Counted from the stretch's first letter, positions 1 through 13,324 are shown. The stretch: 64,000 bases of DNA from Seriola aureovittata (GCF_021018895.1 NC_079384.1:5070140-5134139), one strand, 5' to 3'. Made by a program: numbers and translations. The notes: generated by a model from the letters alone, not told the origin.

Positions 1-3000
1 CGTCACACAACAACTCCAGATTTGAAACCACTTTCTTAGACTTCCTAATTTCCTCATTACTGGTCAATACGAATAAAAAAACAATCAAGAAATGCGACTA
101 TGTAAATACATACTGAAGTACTACTCTGGGCCACTTCTATCACATACTTTTACTTCTATTTCACTACATTTTCTAGAGAAAAATAGATTAAATTCTTTAA
201 AAAGAAGCTCCACCATGACAAACAACATTAAAATGATGCTCACATGTTAATGCATCAGTAAAAATACATACAGCAATATTTAGGGAGGACAGAACCGTCC
301 GTAAACCAATACTTGAGTGAACTCATTCTGACTACGTTTGGAGTGAAGTCATGTTAGATAATTCTGATGTGCCCTGCGTCTCCATGACGACTTGTATAAT
401 AACAAAACACTTTGAGTGTTTGAGTGTTAATTCTGCTAATTCTGCTAATACTTCTGTGCTTGTGAAATTAAGCTTGCAAGATTTTTTATTTGTAGTGGAA
501 TATTTTAACACTGATTTATTGTTACTTTTACTTTAGTAAAAGGTCTCACTGCTCCTTCCATCACTGTCAGTTTCCATCAGCTCTTATATTAACTAGACTA
601 TGCTTTGTTGGAATATTTTCAATTTAATATGTTCCTGTAAACGCATTAAGTTATAAAGCATGATTGCCAACCCCCCCCCCCCGAGGCATCAATCATTATT
701 AATGTGAAGTGATAATATTTATTTGCCCTTTCCAGCCTATTATGCTGCACTGCAAGTTAGAAAACACGTTAAAATCTATTTTGTTCTATTCAATAAATCA
801 TTTCACAGCCCCATGGGTGAATGCTGGCCTCAGGAGGAAAAAGGAGGCCATTCAAATAGCTGCAGTTCACCGCCTGAGGTTGCACAGTCGCCTCCGTGCC
901 TTCCAGCCACAGACAGATCCTCTCATCGTGGAACGTGCCATTTTTTTTCCACGGCGGCTGCCCCCCTATCAGGACCCACAGCGACGAATCCGATTGACGA
1001 TGATAATTTAATCACCGGCTTTCAGCTGAGCGGAGCACTGGGGAGGCGCACACACGTCCACACCAACATGCATGGGAACGTTTGAGCAACAAACTTTAAG
1101 AGCTATAAATATGATATATTCCACCAGGGATTGTTCTAATGGTTCTGCCCCCCCGGAGGGATCGAAGGGTTAAAACACCGTATTGTGCTGAGCCACAGTC
1201 AGTGCTCCTGGCACTAGGCCTGATAAAGCAAGACGTCTTTCATATTGTGCAGACAATGTCAAATTGGGTTAAACAATGAGTCAATCAGGCAAAGAAAAAA
1301 ATAATGTAAAGTATTTCAACTGTGGATTCTGCAGAAAAACATCTTTAGGAATAATAAAGTTATATATAATTTGTATCATTTTCACATAAATAAATATGAG
1401 CTTCTCTCTATTAAACAAAGCTTCTTAACAACACCACTCTATACCAACACCTATAGATCTGACCTGATCCAAATTACACATGAAGGGATGAAACAAATGA
1501 CTGGCTCCAGCAAACAACCCTCCTCAGTTTTCAAGCTCTCTGCAATCAGTGGAAAATTATATTTCTCTGAGCTTTATTCATACGCTGTAAACCGATATCA
1601 TCTGAGGTCAGGTTTTTTTTTTTTCTTTTGGAACCTGGCATTTCCCGGTGCCATTGTTGTTGTTGTTGCTATATTTAGCAGCGCGGCGCGAGAGAGGACA
1701 CACGTGCCACTCATGGAGGGGCATACAGGAGGCCTCTGTTTGACTGGCCCACAGTCACAACAGCCCACTGTGCTGCTGCTGCACAGAGGCCTCTGTGTCC
1801 CACTGACACCATTACCACTGCAGGACAGCAGGTCACCAACAAGCACGGTGAACCAGGAGGGAAGTCCTGCCTATGACTGGCGCCAATAAACAGATTGCGT
1901 ATCCCACATAGCAAAAGGGGCAACTGCACAGAATGATTGCGTTTGGTTTAAACAATAGGGTTGTTGACGAGGAAAGATCATTTTTAGCCAGGTAATGAGA
2001 CTCGTGGCATTTAAGACTTTCTGAATCCATCGCAGTGCCAGTGCCAACGCCAGCTCTGCTCTGGATTACCAACGTCGTTAACTGCCCCAGGGCGCAAAAG
2101 GCTCGAGGTTGTCTGTCTAGATTCTTCAGTCAGGTGACAATGTGAGTCTGGAGTACAAAGAACATGTGACTTAACAGGATATTATATTTAATATGGGTCC
2201 GTCCTGCCTGGCTACGGACAATCGTGCTAATAGCTACATGATTAATACAGTATATTTTCTGTATGGGGAGGTGTTTCCGTGAAAAGCCGCGAAGCCTTAA
2301 AATGTTACAGCCCAGTTTTTAGTAGCTTACACCATTTTTCCAGCCGTGTCTGCAGTCTAAAAACGGCCCTCCGACTCTCATACACACCTCCAAAATAGTG
2401 ATCGCGCCGTAAAAATGTCCCCTTATCTTTCCTGTGTGTGTAAATCCTGGCCTGTCTGATCCAAGCGCTATAACCCAAACAGTAAATGGCTGTGGTGAGA
2501 CAGGAAGGATGGGAAGTGTGGAGGGGGGGGAGAAGGAAAACAAGAGGGAGGTAAAAGCGAGTAAAAAGAGAAAAATTAAGGGCTCGCTGTGCTATTTTAT
2601 AGTAATATCAAGAATCACGTGCAGAAATGTGCGACTCTGAATGTATTTTGCAGGAAATAGACTGTTTCTCTTCTGATTTGCAGAATGAGTTTAGACACAT
2701 GTCGGGTTTTAGTAACAAGAGACAAAGCCTGATAGCCAACTGAGATGCTGACACAGCAGTTCTACGGACTAAAAATAAACCAATGGAAAGGAACACTTTA
2801 AAAGACGTGGTGCTGTGTAGAAGTGTATTTATGATAGGTGTGGGTCATGGGAGAAAGTAAAAAAATAAAAATAAAAACAAGTCATTGAAACAGGTAGAAA
2901 AGAGGCAGGGACAAAATCACTCCTCCTAAGTGGCTGAAAATGGATGGGTGAAAGATATATGGACTTAACCTTCCACAGGTGATGACGATGTTAGTGTTGA

Positions 3001-4057
3001 TGATGGCGACGGCGGCGGACGGCTGCAGTGACGCTGACGTCTTACTCCCACGGGCGTCCTTCAGATGCCCGCACAGGAAAAAGGTGGGCTGACTTCTCCC
3101 CGGCCGGTGCACCCCCTGCCTATGACATCAGGAGTGAGAACATTCATTTTTACTCATCGCCTCAGATGCATTTTCTCCGACCACTAACTCCCCCCTTTGC
3201 TGTCCACACGTTATTGTTGCCATTGCACATTTTCCACTTGGTTAGCTCTGCTCTCATGTATGCATTAGTGCAGCAGACGATGCTCTTTTGACTCGTACAT
3301 CTGAATTAAAAAAATTAGAAACGTTCAGCTTCAGAAACAGCTGATCTGTTTGTCTTTCTGTTTGGATACAAAGTTCCATGAGCTTTCACGAGACAAAGGT
3401 TCAGCTATGTCTGACTGTAGCTTAGCCACACATAGGTCACCTCTGGTGTAAATATGGAACTTAGTCACAGACATTAAGTCTCTAAAATTTACAGCTTCCT
3501 GAAATGAACATGAACCCCTGCGCTGCTCAACATCAAGGGCACTATTTCTGTGCCTGGATGACGAATCCTGTGACTGTCCTGCAAAAAACAACACCACTTA
3601 AATGGCTTAGAATGGGGGAGTATGGGGAAAACGTCTGTGCACCAGCAGAGGAGTGACAGTAGCATCAGGTGTACATGTATTGCATGTAGAGCATCAGGAC
3701 AGTTAATGTCACATACGATCAGCTGAACCTCGGTTTAGCAACAGTAGATCTATGTTGCATTAACGACTGAGATCTCTCACTGTCTCTTCCTCTAAAACAT
3801 CCTGTAGCCACGATCACGTGTCGTAAATCTAGAACACAGGAAATGACTGTAGAAATCCGAACACGCATGAAAAACGTTTTGGTGGTGCCGAGCTTGCTGT
3901 CTCCACCCGCCAAGTTTTCTGGGAGAAACCCCACACACACACATGTTGTTACAAACAACAATATAAAAATGCTGCTGTTTGATATCTTCATAGAAGCACA
4001 CAGCCATGGTGACACTGGGGGCTTCATTTCCATTACCCAACAACCAGCAACCAGTAT

Positions 4058-4059
<2 letters not shown>
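1..4059. other. Gene-free unique sequence
   Basis: No coding region, RNA gene or mobile element could be supported here. The open frames are short and lack recognisable domains. Visible structure is limited to a C12 run at 671-682, a GC- and CpG-richer patch at about 800-1090, an inverted repeat at 1728-1787 built on AGGCCTCTGT and its complement, and a CpG-richer patch at about 3000-3130 containing a TGACGTC half-CRE. None of these is diagnostic of a gene. Confidence 0.6.

Positions 4060-4095
<36 letters not shown>
4060..4095. repeat. (CA)n microsatellite
   Basis: An uninterrupted dinucleotide run of about 36 bp. Open frames across it on both strands (His-Thr and Cys-Val repeats) are artefacts of the repeat. 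Confidence 0.97.
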
Positions 4096-4097
<2 letters not shown>

Positions 4098-4158
4098 TCT
4101 CAGTCTTAATGCAGTGACATACTGGGGACATGAAGCAGAGCCTTTTGTGTGAGTGACT

Positions 4159-4176
4159 GGGGGGGGGGGGGGGGGG
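4159..4176. repeat. G18 homopolymer
   Basis: Eighteen consecutive G residues lie about 65 bp downstream of the (CA)n tract. Such runs can form G-quadruplexes and are prone to sequencing and polymerase slippage, so the exact length is uncertain. Confidence 0.93.
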
Positions 4177-6656
4177 TTGCAGCGATGACAGGGCACTGCT
4201 CGTGACCCTCACGCTGAAAAGGCAGACACCCAGAATTTGTTTCCACTGTGGGCTCTATTCCAGAGTTAGTTAGGGTAATAAATCCAGACTATTCCACAAA
4301 GTAGAAGAGCGAGAGGCTGAGATAACGCGGAGAGGGAGAGCAGGACATACCGGCATTTATTCAAATTTAGTTGCCACAGATTCACCCACGTAAAAAAAAA
4401 AAAACTTGTTGAATGTGACTTTGGCTGAAGACACACAAGGAGCTAATTGTGGCAGCTATTGTGAGCACTACAGATGGTATTTAACTGCAGTTCTGGTGGA
4501 AATGTTTGCTCATTCTGTCCAAATAAAGCCGATGAGCTACTTGAATAGGTCACAGCAGCTGGTTGCACCTCAGTGTTGCAGACGTATCTAATTATCCCGA
4601 TCCACCGTTAGATAACAGCTCAGCCCTAATAGTCTACTTCTGTACCTTGCACCCGTGTTCTTTGTCCTCCACTTCCCTTCCCTTTGTCTCTTAATGTTTC
4701 CTTTACTTTGACTGTTTTTTCCATCCCTTAATACTCTTGTTGCATATTTTCCAAAGCCAAGCGGAGGGCAGGGAAGCCCTTGGCAGCGAACACTACATAT
4801 GTGGATGGTAATAGCCTTTGACAGGCCACATGATAGCAATCGTTTCTCAAGAGAGGGATGAGAGTGTTTTCATGATGGCTGAAATGTTTCACTCATCGCT
4901 GTTCACCTTCTGAGCTGCTTCTGCTGGAGGTGGTTTCTTTTTTTTTTCATAGGCTACATTTATAACGCAGTTATTGTTATTGATGTCTCTCACAAATGTG
5001 TTGACAAAGCATTTGCAAAGACACTATTTCAAACCAAAAAAAAAGTGTATAATCAGTGTATATGCGAGCGCAGAGGGTGGGAGAGAAGCAAACAGATAAA
5101 GGGCTGAAACGGCAGAATACGACGCACTGAGGTCACTAAAAGCATGATGTCATCTCTTGACATTTAGTGACTTTCCTTTCAAAGTAGTTGGCAACACTGC
5201 GCTTCAAACTGTAAAAAAAATGGAGGTGGTTCATTTGGAGAGAAAAAAATCAAGCCAAACTGAAGCTTTGTTCAAGTTGACAAGACAGTTAGTGAGTTAG
5301 TACCAAGATAATATCCAAGATAATCAATCAAATGGAACTTTTTAATTTTCTTTTCTTTTATAAATACCTGTTCCTCTAATAAGTATCATACGCCATCTTC
5401 AAAAATATTTAACGTGCATGGTCGTTTTCTTCAGATGGTCTGCGGACACATTTTCTTTGTGTTTTACGCTTGAGCCAACGTATGCTGATCTAGAAACGCA
5501 GAATAATATTAGCTGTAAAAGTGAAGCCCTGGTGTTCCTCTCTCACAGACACAGAGCTGCAAACACACTCAGGTTTTGTTCAGTCACCCCTGCAGTTATT
5601 TTCTGAACTGAGGTCAAATGCAAACAGCTGAGGAGTGACAGCTGACAAAGCTTCACTCAGCTCGGAGACACTGCACCATCGGTTGTAGTTATGTAACTGG
5701 GAGTATTTCACACTGTCTGCATCCATTATTTTTGGAAGCCAGCAAAGAAACAAAAACAAAAAAAAAAGAGTAAAACAACATAAAAACATGATAATGACAC
5801 ACAAACATGTCTGTTGTCCAAAAGCTACTTCTGCACTCTGCTCCAACGTTTGAGTGCTAACTAGGCGAGACAGGCTAAGCTTCATTTTCATCAACTCTCT
5901 ATTTTCTCTTTGAGTCATCAGGTTTTGACATTATTCTTGGAGAGCTGTATGATGCAAGTATCTCATTTGCTCCAGATAAAACAGAGACTTTGGCCCGTTT
6001 CCTCCTCTTCTTCTTCTTCCCTGCTCTCGCTGTCTGCATCTGGACTCCCTCCATCCTGGATTGTATTGTGTTCAGCCTGTCCTCTCCCTCTCCTCTCTTC
6101 GGTTTCTTGGCATACAGTGCACCGCATGAGGTCCTGGCCTGTGAGGCCTCAGGTTGTTGTAATGACACTGTTTTCACTAAACTGCCCTCTCAAGGCAGAC
6201 GCAGCCCATATCAGGTTTCATACCATGGTCCATTAGGCTGGTGACTCATCAGAGCTACGCCGACTGTTTGGTTTTTTTTTCCCCCTCTGTTCATTGCTAC
6301 AACATCTGGTGAACCTGTGGCCGGAGGACAGGAACGTCGTATACCACCCCTTGAGTGTGCATGGTGCTAAACTGATGTTATCATAAGAGAAGAAGATTAC
6401 CACTAGAGACCAGCCACCAGGAATCTAGGCTGGTCTACGCTGGAGGAACTCTGTGTGACGGTAGGAGGAGTATGGTCACTGTTATATCCTCACACTCACA
6501 TACTGACAAGCAAATGTCTCACCATGTTTACCTAAGGATTGAAATACGTGGCTGAAGCTATGCAGATCAAACATTAGATGGCTGAGGTGGCAGATGGCTT
6601 TATTGATAGTTCGGCTTTTGATTTCAGTTTAAAATCACATCCAGATCCAAAAATAC
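4177..6656. other. Gene-free unique sequence
   Basis: Unique AT-rich DNA without supported genes. Homopolymer A/T runs occur at about 4391-4404 and 4938-4949, and a pyrimidine-rich CTT/TTC stretch at about 6000-6100. Short open frames on both strands show no domain or convincing codon pattern. Confidence 0.55.
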
Positions 6657-6873
6657 TGAGGTTTGTCCGTTTGCTTTCAGACCACAAAAGAACTGTACCA
6701 CAGTCTACTTGATAGTGGGCTGAGTGGGCTGCTTTTTTTCAAATGGTTTCCGTCCAATTATTTGGTTTTCATGACAGCGTCTGATCCGGTCCCAACCAAC
6801 CGTACTAACTGGACAAATGAACCAGAGTTTGTTTCAACCAAACCAAACCGGTTGCATGTGAAAGCGCCCTAAA
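6657..6873. mobile_element. Degenerate MITE-like repeat, one terminus recognisable
   Basis: The right edge, GAAAGCGCCCTAA preceded by repeated AACCAAACC motifs and GGTTGCATGT, resembles the terminal sequence of a common teleost inverted-repeat element (ends of the type TTAGGGCGCTTTCAC). No matching left terminus was found, so this would be a truncated copy. The family assignment rests on recall of similar sequences, not on an alignment. Confidence 0.35.
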
Positions 6874-8004
6874 GCTCCACGCCCAAGGCAAAGATCAGCA
6901 TCCTCACCAGCTGATGACCCACAGCAGACATGGAAATAACAGAGCAGCATTTTTAGTGTAGCGCAGGGTAGAGCTAGTTAGCTCTGGTATTATTATATTA
7001 TCATACGGTGATATTTTTAAAGATAGAGTTAGATTTTATTTGTTTTAACATAACCCCTTGGATGGTTGAATACTTACTATAGAAAAACATACCTGGACAA
7101 GCAACACATTCCTTAGTTTACGCTTTAATATTTGTATATTTGCACATTATGCTTCACTTGTGTAAGAGGAAATAATTTGAAGAATAACCGATGACTCTGC
7201 CAAACATAAGCCACGCAGTGGATGTTCCATGATGTCTCTGAACTGGCATTTTTCTCATGTTAACCTGTAATAACCCCACATAATAATGTACAGTATGGTC
7301 CCTATCTACCACACTGTAGGTAAGCTATTTAGCTGGGCATGCTAACAATTGCAGCTTATAGTATACAGCTTTTAGTTTTGGAAAGGTGTTAAAAAAGACA
7401 AACCCTTTGAGTATTAAACATTTCAGCATGTGGAGAATTTAAAGATTGATGCGCCTGTTGTGCCTAGTAATGGTTGCTATGATATGATTAGACAGTCACT
7501 GGTATAATTATCAAATGGTCAATTAATTTAACAAATTGATACAAATATATATCAGCCAAAATAAGTCACTTTCTGCCCTGGCTGTCACCATAATTTTATA
7601 TGCTGCACACTACAAATAACTCCACCCTGCACAGCATCAAGCAGTAACCACTGGCCATTAAGTCTTTTAATCTGAAAAGTCTGTATAATCCTATTCAGCA
7701 ATCTCCAAGAGACAACATAAAAATATCTTCACATTATCTCACCCTCTCGTCTCTGCTCAGTGTGTCAGAAGTTAAGGTCGACACAAAGCACTCGGCAGTA
7801 AATTGTGATCAAAAGACAACGGGAGGCAGTGGGAGCATAACTCACGCTCGGTGGGATCCCACATGTAGTGATCTTCTATAACTCAAGCAGGGCTGCTGCT
7901 GTGTGTTGCCAGCAACTGTCACAGTGGCTTAAACTTTTTGGCTGAGTGGTCCAACAAGCAGCTCTGAGCAGGAACATCCTGGAGAGAACAAAGAGTTTCA
8001 ACAT
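6874..8004. other. Gene-free AT-rich sequence
   Basis: No genes or clear repeats are visible. The stretch is AT-rich with only short open frames. Confidence 0.55.
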
Positions 8005-8200
8005 GAGCTGTGGCCTAATGGGCAGAGAGTCAAGACTGCGGCTGGAGAGTTGCTAGTTTGAATCCATGCTGGGAAAATGTGTGTGGAGAAAGTCAGTGTG
8101 ACGTAGTCTGACCTCGGTCATCTCTTAACCGGATAAATGAAGGTTGACAATATGGACAAAAGAAACATCTGTATTTTATCACTGCAGGCTGTTTGCGAAA
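8005..8200 (+). mobile_element. tRNA-derived SINE-like element
   Basis: A tRNA-like head is visible. An A-box-like TGGCCTAATGGG (about 8011-8022) is followed after about 30 bases by a B-box-like GCTAGTTTGAATCC (8052-8065), the spacing expected of an RNA polymerase III promoter in a tRNA-related SINE. The following 100-130 bp would be the body. Its 3' end and target duplications could not be fixed. It is not a functional tRNA: the acceptor stem and a clean cloverleaf are missing. Confidence 0.5.
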
Positions 8201-8439
8201 GCCTTAGGATCAAGTGAACTATGTTATATTCATGAGGCAGTTTTCATATCTTAGGGATGCAAATGATCTCGTAGCTTCTCCTGTCAGTCATTACATGCTT
8301 GTCAATTCATGCGTCCTTCAACTGAAATGTAAGTACATTGTGCTGTATTTTATGTTCGCTCACATGCATGCAGTGTGGTACAAGTGCACAGTTTGATGTA
8401 ATCTACAAGCTTTTATGTGTCCGCACCAGCGACAGCCAC

Positions 8440-8715
8440 GGCATGAGGCTTTATGTTTTTGTCTGTCCGTCCCATTCTTTCGAACGCGATATCTCAGTAA
8501 TGACTTTAGGGAATTTCTTCAAATTTGGCAAAGGCGTTAACTTGGACTCGAGGTTGAACTGATTCGATTTTGGTGGGAAAAGGTCAAAGGTCAAGGTCAC
8601 AGTGACCTCACAAAATACAGTTTTGCAATTATGCAAAATTTTAGACACCATTTTACTTCTTTTTTTTTTTTTGATGTTGATGTTGATGGAGGAACATGTC
8701 ACCGGTTCAACAGCA
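8440..8715. repeat. Old dispersed teleost-type repeat
   Basis: The stretch beginning at CTGTCCGTCCCATTC, continuing through GCGATATCTCAGTAATG and ending in AAAGGTCAAGGTCACAGTGA, is a type of sequence I recognise as recurring in many teleost genomes. The class (SINE or DNA element) is uncertain. The two overlapping open frames on opposite strands are incidental. Confidence 0.5.
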
Positions 8716-8723
8716 TGACTCAC

Positions 8724-8872
8724 TGATGGAGCTCTGTGGTACAGTGGAATAAGTTACGTCTGTCTTTGGATATACACACAATAGTGGTTTGTAAGATCAT
8801 TACATTGTTGGTTTTGTTCTTATCGTGGAACTTGTTGAAAACAAGAAAAATATTGAATACCTCAAGAAATAT
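8724..8872. repeat. Dispersed repeat copy 1 (pair with 18591-18735)
   Basis: This stretch aligns by eye with 18591-18735 over about 145 bp. Both begin with ATGGAGCTCT, share a central ATTGTTGGT followed by a TCTT motif, and end in an AAAGAAAA-like A-rich tract with GAATA. Divergence is substantial, so the copies are old. No terminal inverted repeats or coding capacity are visible. Confidence 0.5.
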
Positions 8873-10095
8873 CTTTTAACCAATGAACTCACCTCCCAGA
8901 GCAGCGCTGGCTCGGAGAAATGTTTGTATAAATTCATCTTTCAATCCGTGATTTTATTCCCCCAAATAATTCTTCTTGAGTACTGAGCCAAAGTACAGTG
9001 GTGGCCCAGTTAGCAAGAAATAAAAAGTGATGGTTGCAGCTATGTCTCTCAAGGCCTACCGTGCACCTATCCAAACAGTATCAGTGGATCCAGTTCAAGT
9101 TCACAGGATGACCTCAGTTATTCCATTCCAAATCAAGCTTATTGATATCGGAGCCAGAACCAAATCAAAGAGGATGGAGGAGCAGGATGATGAGCACAGC
9201 GGGGGTGAGGATTCAGTCCTAATGTTTTCCAAGATCCCAGAAAGTGACACAAAAAATATAATTGCAGCAGTAAAAGAGGAGAGTTGCGCTGATATATTAG
9301 TATGATATCAGCTTTTTATTAAAACATAAGTCAGTGGGTCAGTCAGCGTTGTCCAGCCTGACCACACAGTGACATAAAGAAGAGTTAAATCTTGCAATTT
9401 TATTTTCTTTGGTGCTTTTTATTATTTGCAATTTATTTGCCCGTAGCTAACCGTCGTCATGGGTTTCCTTCCTGCTGCGGCCACCGGTGCTAATCTAAAC
9501 TCTGAAAGATGCTTCGGATAAAAACTCCCCAAACAGCATGTGATGCGATTTTCTGACTTTATACCTTACGTTAGCAACTCCTAAATCACGATACGGCGCA
9601 CCGAAGCAAGAAAGAAACGAAGCAACGTCCTAATAAAGAAGGCAACAATGGCTCAATTCCAGCCACCAGCACATATTGTGCACGTGTAGCGTTCTGCTCC
9701 TCCACAATATATGGGCTCGAGCTGTGGAAAGATAATCAACAGGAGGAACATAAGCTCGCATGTATGGAGACACAGTCACAGACATAGCGGAGTGAGTTAT
9801 GGCGGTAAAGAAGTCAACGCTCACAGAATGAATAGAGCTCATCATCATCAAGTTGCCTCTCTGATTCGGGCCATGTTTCCTGCGCCAAATCGGCAGTCAG
9901 AAGAGGAGATAAAAAATAAAAACTAAAAGACGGGAGGAGAGGAGGACTTCTCATTAAAGTGCGTTTAACCTTGGAGACAATATCAATCAAAAGACAGTCC
10001 AGCTTTGTCATGCGAGACCTCAGTGTGTGTGTTCTTGTTTTTCAGCTGCATAACGAGATATATGTATGATGCGTCGCAGCTTTATATGTTTGTAT
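8873..10095. other. Gene-free sequence with one unassigned 92-codon frame
   Basis: No supported gene is present. A 92-codon open frame at 9027-9305 (+) has an acidic, Ser-rich C-terminal half and less repetitive composition than most frames here. It has no recognised domain, no upstream promoter features and no convincing splice sites, so it is probably fortuitous or a very decayed fragment. Confidence 0.45.
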
Positions 10096-10118
10096 GGGGG
10101 GGGGGGGGGGGGGGGGGG
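10096..10118. repeat. G23 homopolymer
   Basis: A run of 23 consecutive G residues. Its exact length is unreliable in most assemblies. It is read as poly-Gly in a short spurious open frame. Confidence 0.93.
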
Positions 10119-10318
10119 CATTCAGGCTGCAGACCTCTGCATTGTGAAGAGGACAAGTCGTAAAAAGTCTCAGTCACCTCATTTCAGATTTCCTCTGTTT
10201 CTGTTTATTGCCAGCACGGTATCCCATAATGCACAGGAACTGCCGATATATCTTGGCTACTTGCGGTTAGCGGGGGCATGAACCAGACATTCTGCCGATG
10301 CAACTCGTCTCGCTCTTT

Positions 10319-10359
10319 CTCTCTCTCTCTCTCTCTGCTGGTTTGTGTCTGGTTTTCAC

Positions 10360-10422
<63 letters not shown>
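10319..10422. repeat. Compound (CT)n and (CA)n microsatellite
   Basis: A (TC)n run at 10319-10336 is followed after a 25-bp unique spacer by a (CA)n run at 10362-10422 that carries one CG interruption near its end. Confidence 0.95.
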
Positions 10423-11157
10423 CTGAACCAGATACAGTTGGAGAATATGTAACCATGCCAATTAGTCCTTGGCAGTATTATGTGCGACTGTAGAGGAGGA
10501 AAAAAAAAGCCAGTAGAACAACGCACGGAAGAACATTATGACCCTGTGTAATAAAACTAAGTGGGGGAGCTGCTGCGGTCAGCACACGTGCACCTCCAGA
10601 CACCCCAGAGAGGTGTTACAGTGAAAAACGTTTCTCAGCATTTCTGCTTCACCCATCAGGATCAAGTTAGTTTAACTCTGCGAATTCACCGGTGATTGGC
10701 AACACTTAGAAATAATCTTTTCTTATCTGTGTGTTTATATGTGTGTGTGTGTGTCAGTTACTTTGTGCTTTCGTTGAGGTAATTTTACAACAAATGTTTT
10801 TCCATTAATTCATGTAATATCACTTTTTTTTTTTTTCACAAAGTCACTACATCCCCAATAAAAAAGCACCACATGAAGGGAAAGTGTCTTAGACAACTAG
10901 GACACTTTCCTGATGCTTAGTCACCGGCGTGACCTCATAAACCATCTGCTGGCACCCTGGCACAATTTCTAACATAAGAGTTTTTCTGTTTTACAATGTT
11001 TTGAAAGCGGTAAGTGGACCTATGGGATGTCTGACCGAGAGCGAATTGGGGGTAGTGTGGGCCAAGAGAACTGCTGGTGAAGAGCTATTGACAGTTATCA
11101 TGGCAACACGTAAACAAGCAGAATGAATGGAGAACATAGACACACAGTCACTCTGAG
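10423..11157. other. Gene-free sequence with a short hairpin
   Basis: No gene is seen. A short (TG)n tract lies at 10740-10754. A perfect inverted repeat lies at 10879-10910, with ten-base arms GGAAAGTGTC and GACACTTTCC around a 12-base loop. The function is unknown, and the arm length is too short for a microRNA precursor. Confidence 0.5.
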
Positions 11158-11628
11158 AGCTTTCCATGTCTTCTTTGATTATAAGGTTCTATATTAATAC
11201 TGTGAAAGTGTCAAAGCGCTCAGTCCACAGAGAAACACACACAGCCTGTATTCAGAAACTGAGCCTTGAAGCCAGACGTCAGGACTTCTGTAACTTTGTG
11301 ATGTCACAACAAAGCAGTCACTGCCCTCAGCCCACCTGGACCCAACATCCAAACCTTACAGGATTTGGTTTCTCTGAGTGTTCTACCTGAAATCTGACAT
11401 ATTTTTATTCAATCACTCTGAAAACAATCAGAAGAGAGATTCAGAGCCTCCTCTGTTCTGATTGGCTCACTGAGCTGTTGTTGCTAAAGCTCCCGAGAAG
11501 AGCCTGAGAGAGGAGATGTAAAACTACATTGAGATGGTTTTTGGTGCTTATAACCACAAATATATCTTCTTATGGATATCAAAACTTCAAATCAAACACT
11601 GGACAAGTGTAACATTTGGGACCTTTAA
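11158..11628. mobile_element. MITE family A, copy 1 (left end truncated)
   Basis: This stretch aligns by eye with 50791-51228. The two share TTTCCATGTCTT, TCTATATTAATACTGTGAAA, CACAGCCTGTATTCAGAAAC, ACTTCTGTAACTTTGTGATG and GATTGGCTCAC in the same order. The right terminus GGGACCTTTAA is retained, while the first 25 or so bases of the left terminus are missing. An internal segment before the right end differs from the second copy. A 74-codon frame inside it is not a gene. It is non-autonomous, with no transposase. Confidence 0.8.
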
Positions 11629-13323
11629 AGGCCTCGTTTCAGTGTATTCAGATCAGTGAACTTCTCTATTAAATCATTCACGTGTCCCTGGAAGATCCAT
11701 GCTAATCTGCTATGTCTAATTAAAGCATTATATTCAGCGTTGCACATTGTTTACTGCAGCAGATAGAAAGAGCTGGTTTCAAAATAGCACTGGACTAAAG
11801 GTGCCTTTTTTTAACACAACCACTGCCCCTCAGAATGTCTTCGCTAAACCTCACGAGGTGGAAAAAAAATCTGTGCATCTGCCAGACATAGTAAGAAAAT
11901 AAATAAAACACAGCAGTAAAACTAAACTCAGCGTCTCTAAAACATTTGTGTGGGCTGACGGAGAGGGGCACAAACCGGAAAGCGAACACATGTCTGCATT
12001 TCCACGTGCATCTGTTGTTTGGACACCACCACCCACACGCTACACAGCTCTCAGTCCTGTCCCGCCTCACACCGAAAAAATATCTTCAAATATCAGGCCA
12101 TGCAGAAACACTGACGATGGTTTCATTTAAACTAAGACATTACTGTTTTATATAATAAATCATTAAAGAAAACAATTTTTTTATTCTTCTATACCGCTCT
12201 GCTGTGATCCAGTCGAAATCCACTTTATGAAAACTTTTTTTTAACAGCATTATGTATTTCATGTCTCCACCAGGTTTTTCTGAATCAACGGAGGAAGTGG
12301 GTGGATGATATGAGCCAATTGTTCACATCCAGAAACTCAAACACAGGAGAAGAGACGGGGGCATTTCTAACTCAACCTATACGCTTGTACATATATATAT
12401 ATATATACTGTATATATAATGTTTTACATGGCAACAATATACAAGCTACCTATTCAACATTTTCTTAATGGCCAGACATTGTCCAGATCTCTCCAACAAC
12501 GCAAAAAGCCTCTGAGTTTTTAAGTCCAGCATCTTCCAACATGTTTCTACTTTTTCTGATTAGCTTTTTTATTTATTTATTAAAATATAAAACAAAAGGC
12601 ATTTCATTTTTTCTATTTACTTCAACTCACAGAACAGACAGAGCTGATCACGTCCTTCGATTCCAACACAGTCTTCTGTTTCCAGATACAACCCTGAAGT
12701 CGGCTTCACAGATCTTTCACTTCTAGACAGAACTTCACATCATTTTCAGAACCAAACTCAGTTTTGATTAAACCATAAATTCTATATTCTGGCTTATTCC
12801 AATTCTCATGATCTCATTTTTTCAAGTCTGTTTCAAAACAATACTGGCACGCCCCACGTGTACTGTACATTGAAAGAGTTATTGGCCACTGTGCAGTAAT
12901 CAGGGATTTAGGGCGATGGGACGTACCCACTTTCGTTTGTGCAACTCTGGGTGCATTAGCCTCCCGTTAGCTTCAGTTGAACCGAACGCACTTCTGCAGA
13001 TTAACTCTCAAACCTCTTTCACAGCCAAACGTCTCACCAGAGAACGCATTTGGAACACGGCTCTCCACGTGGGGACAGCTCAGTATTTTTTGGCCATTAA
13101 ATTGTACATGTAGCAACAATCCGAGTCTAATATGAGCGTTTGTCTGCGCACTGTTATTCTACATGAGCTCCATGTTGGGATCTGGAGCGGTGTGAGTGCG
13201 GCCTTCCCTCGGCTTCATCAATCACACCGCGACAGTGAATGGCAGGATAATATTGTTGCTGGTGGTTGATTGGGAAGTCTCCCCTGTGACTGTGTGAGTA
13301 TGTGAGACAGAGCGGGAGTATGA

Positions 13324-13324
<1 letters not shown>
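11629..13324. other. Gene-free sequence
   Basis: No gene is supported. A short (AT)n run lies at about 12389-12408. Two overlapping frames on opposite strands at 11795-12155 have no domain content. Confidence 0.55.

Noticed and set aside
1371..1889. 172-codon open frame
   Set aside because: No recognisable domain; a poly-Phe run comes from a T homopolymer, and a competing frame exists on the other strand.
8005..8075. Functional tRNA gene
   Set aside because: A- and B-box-like motifs exist, but no cloverleaf with paired acceptor stem; better explained as a SINE head.
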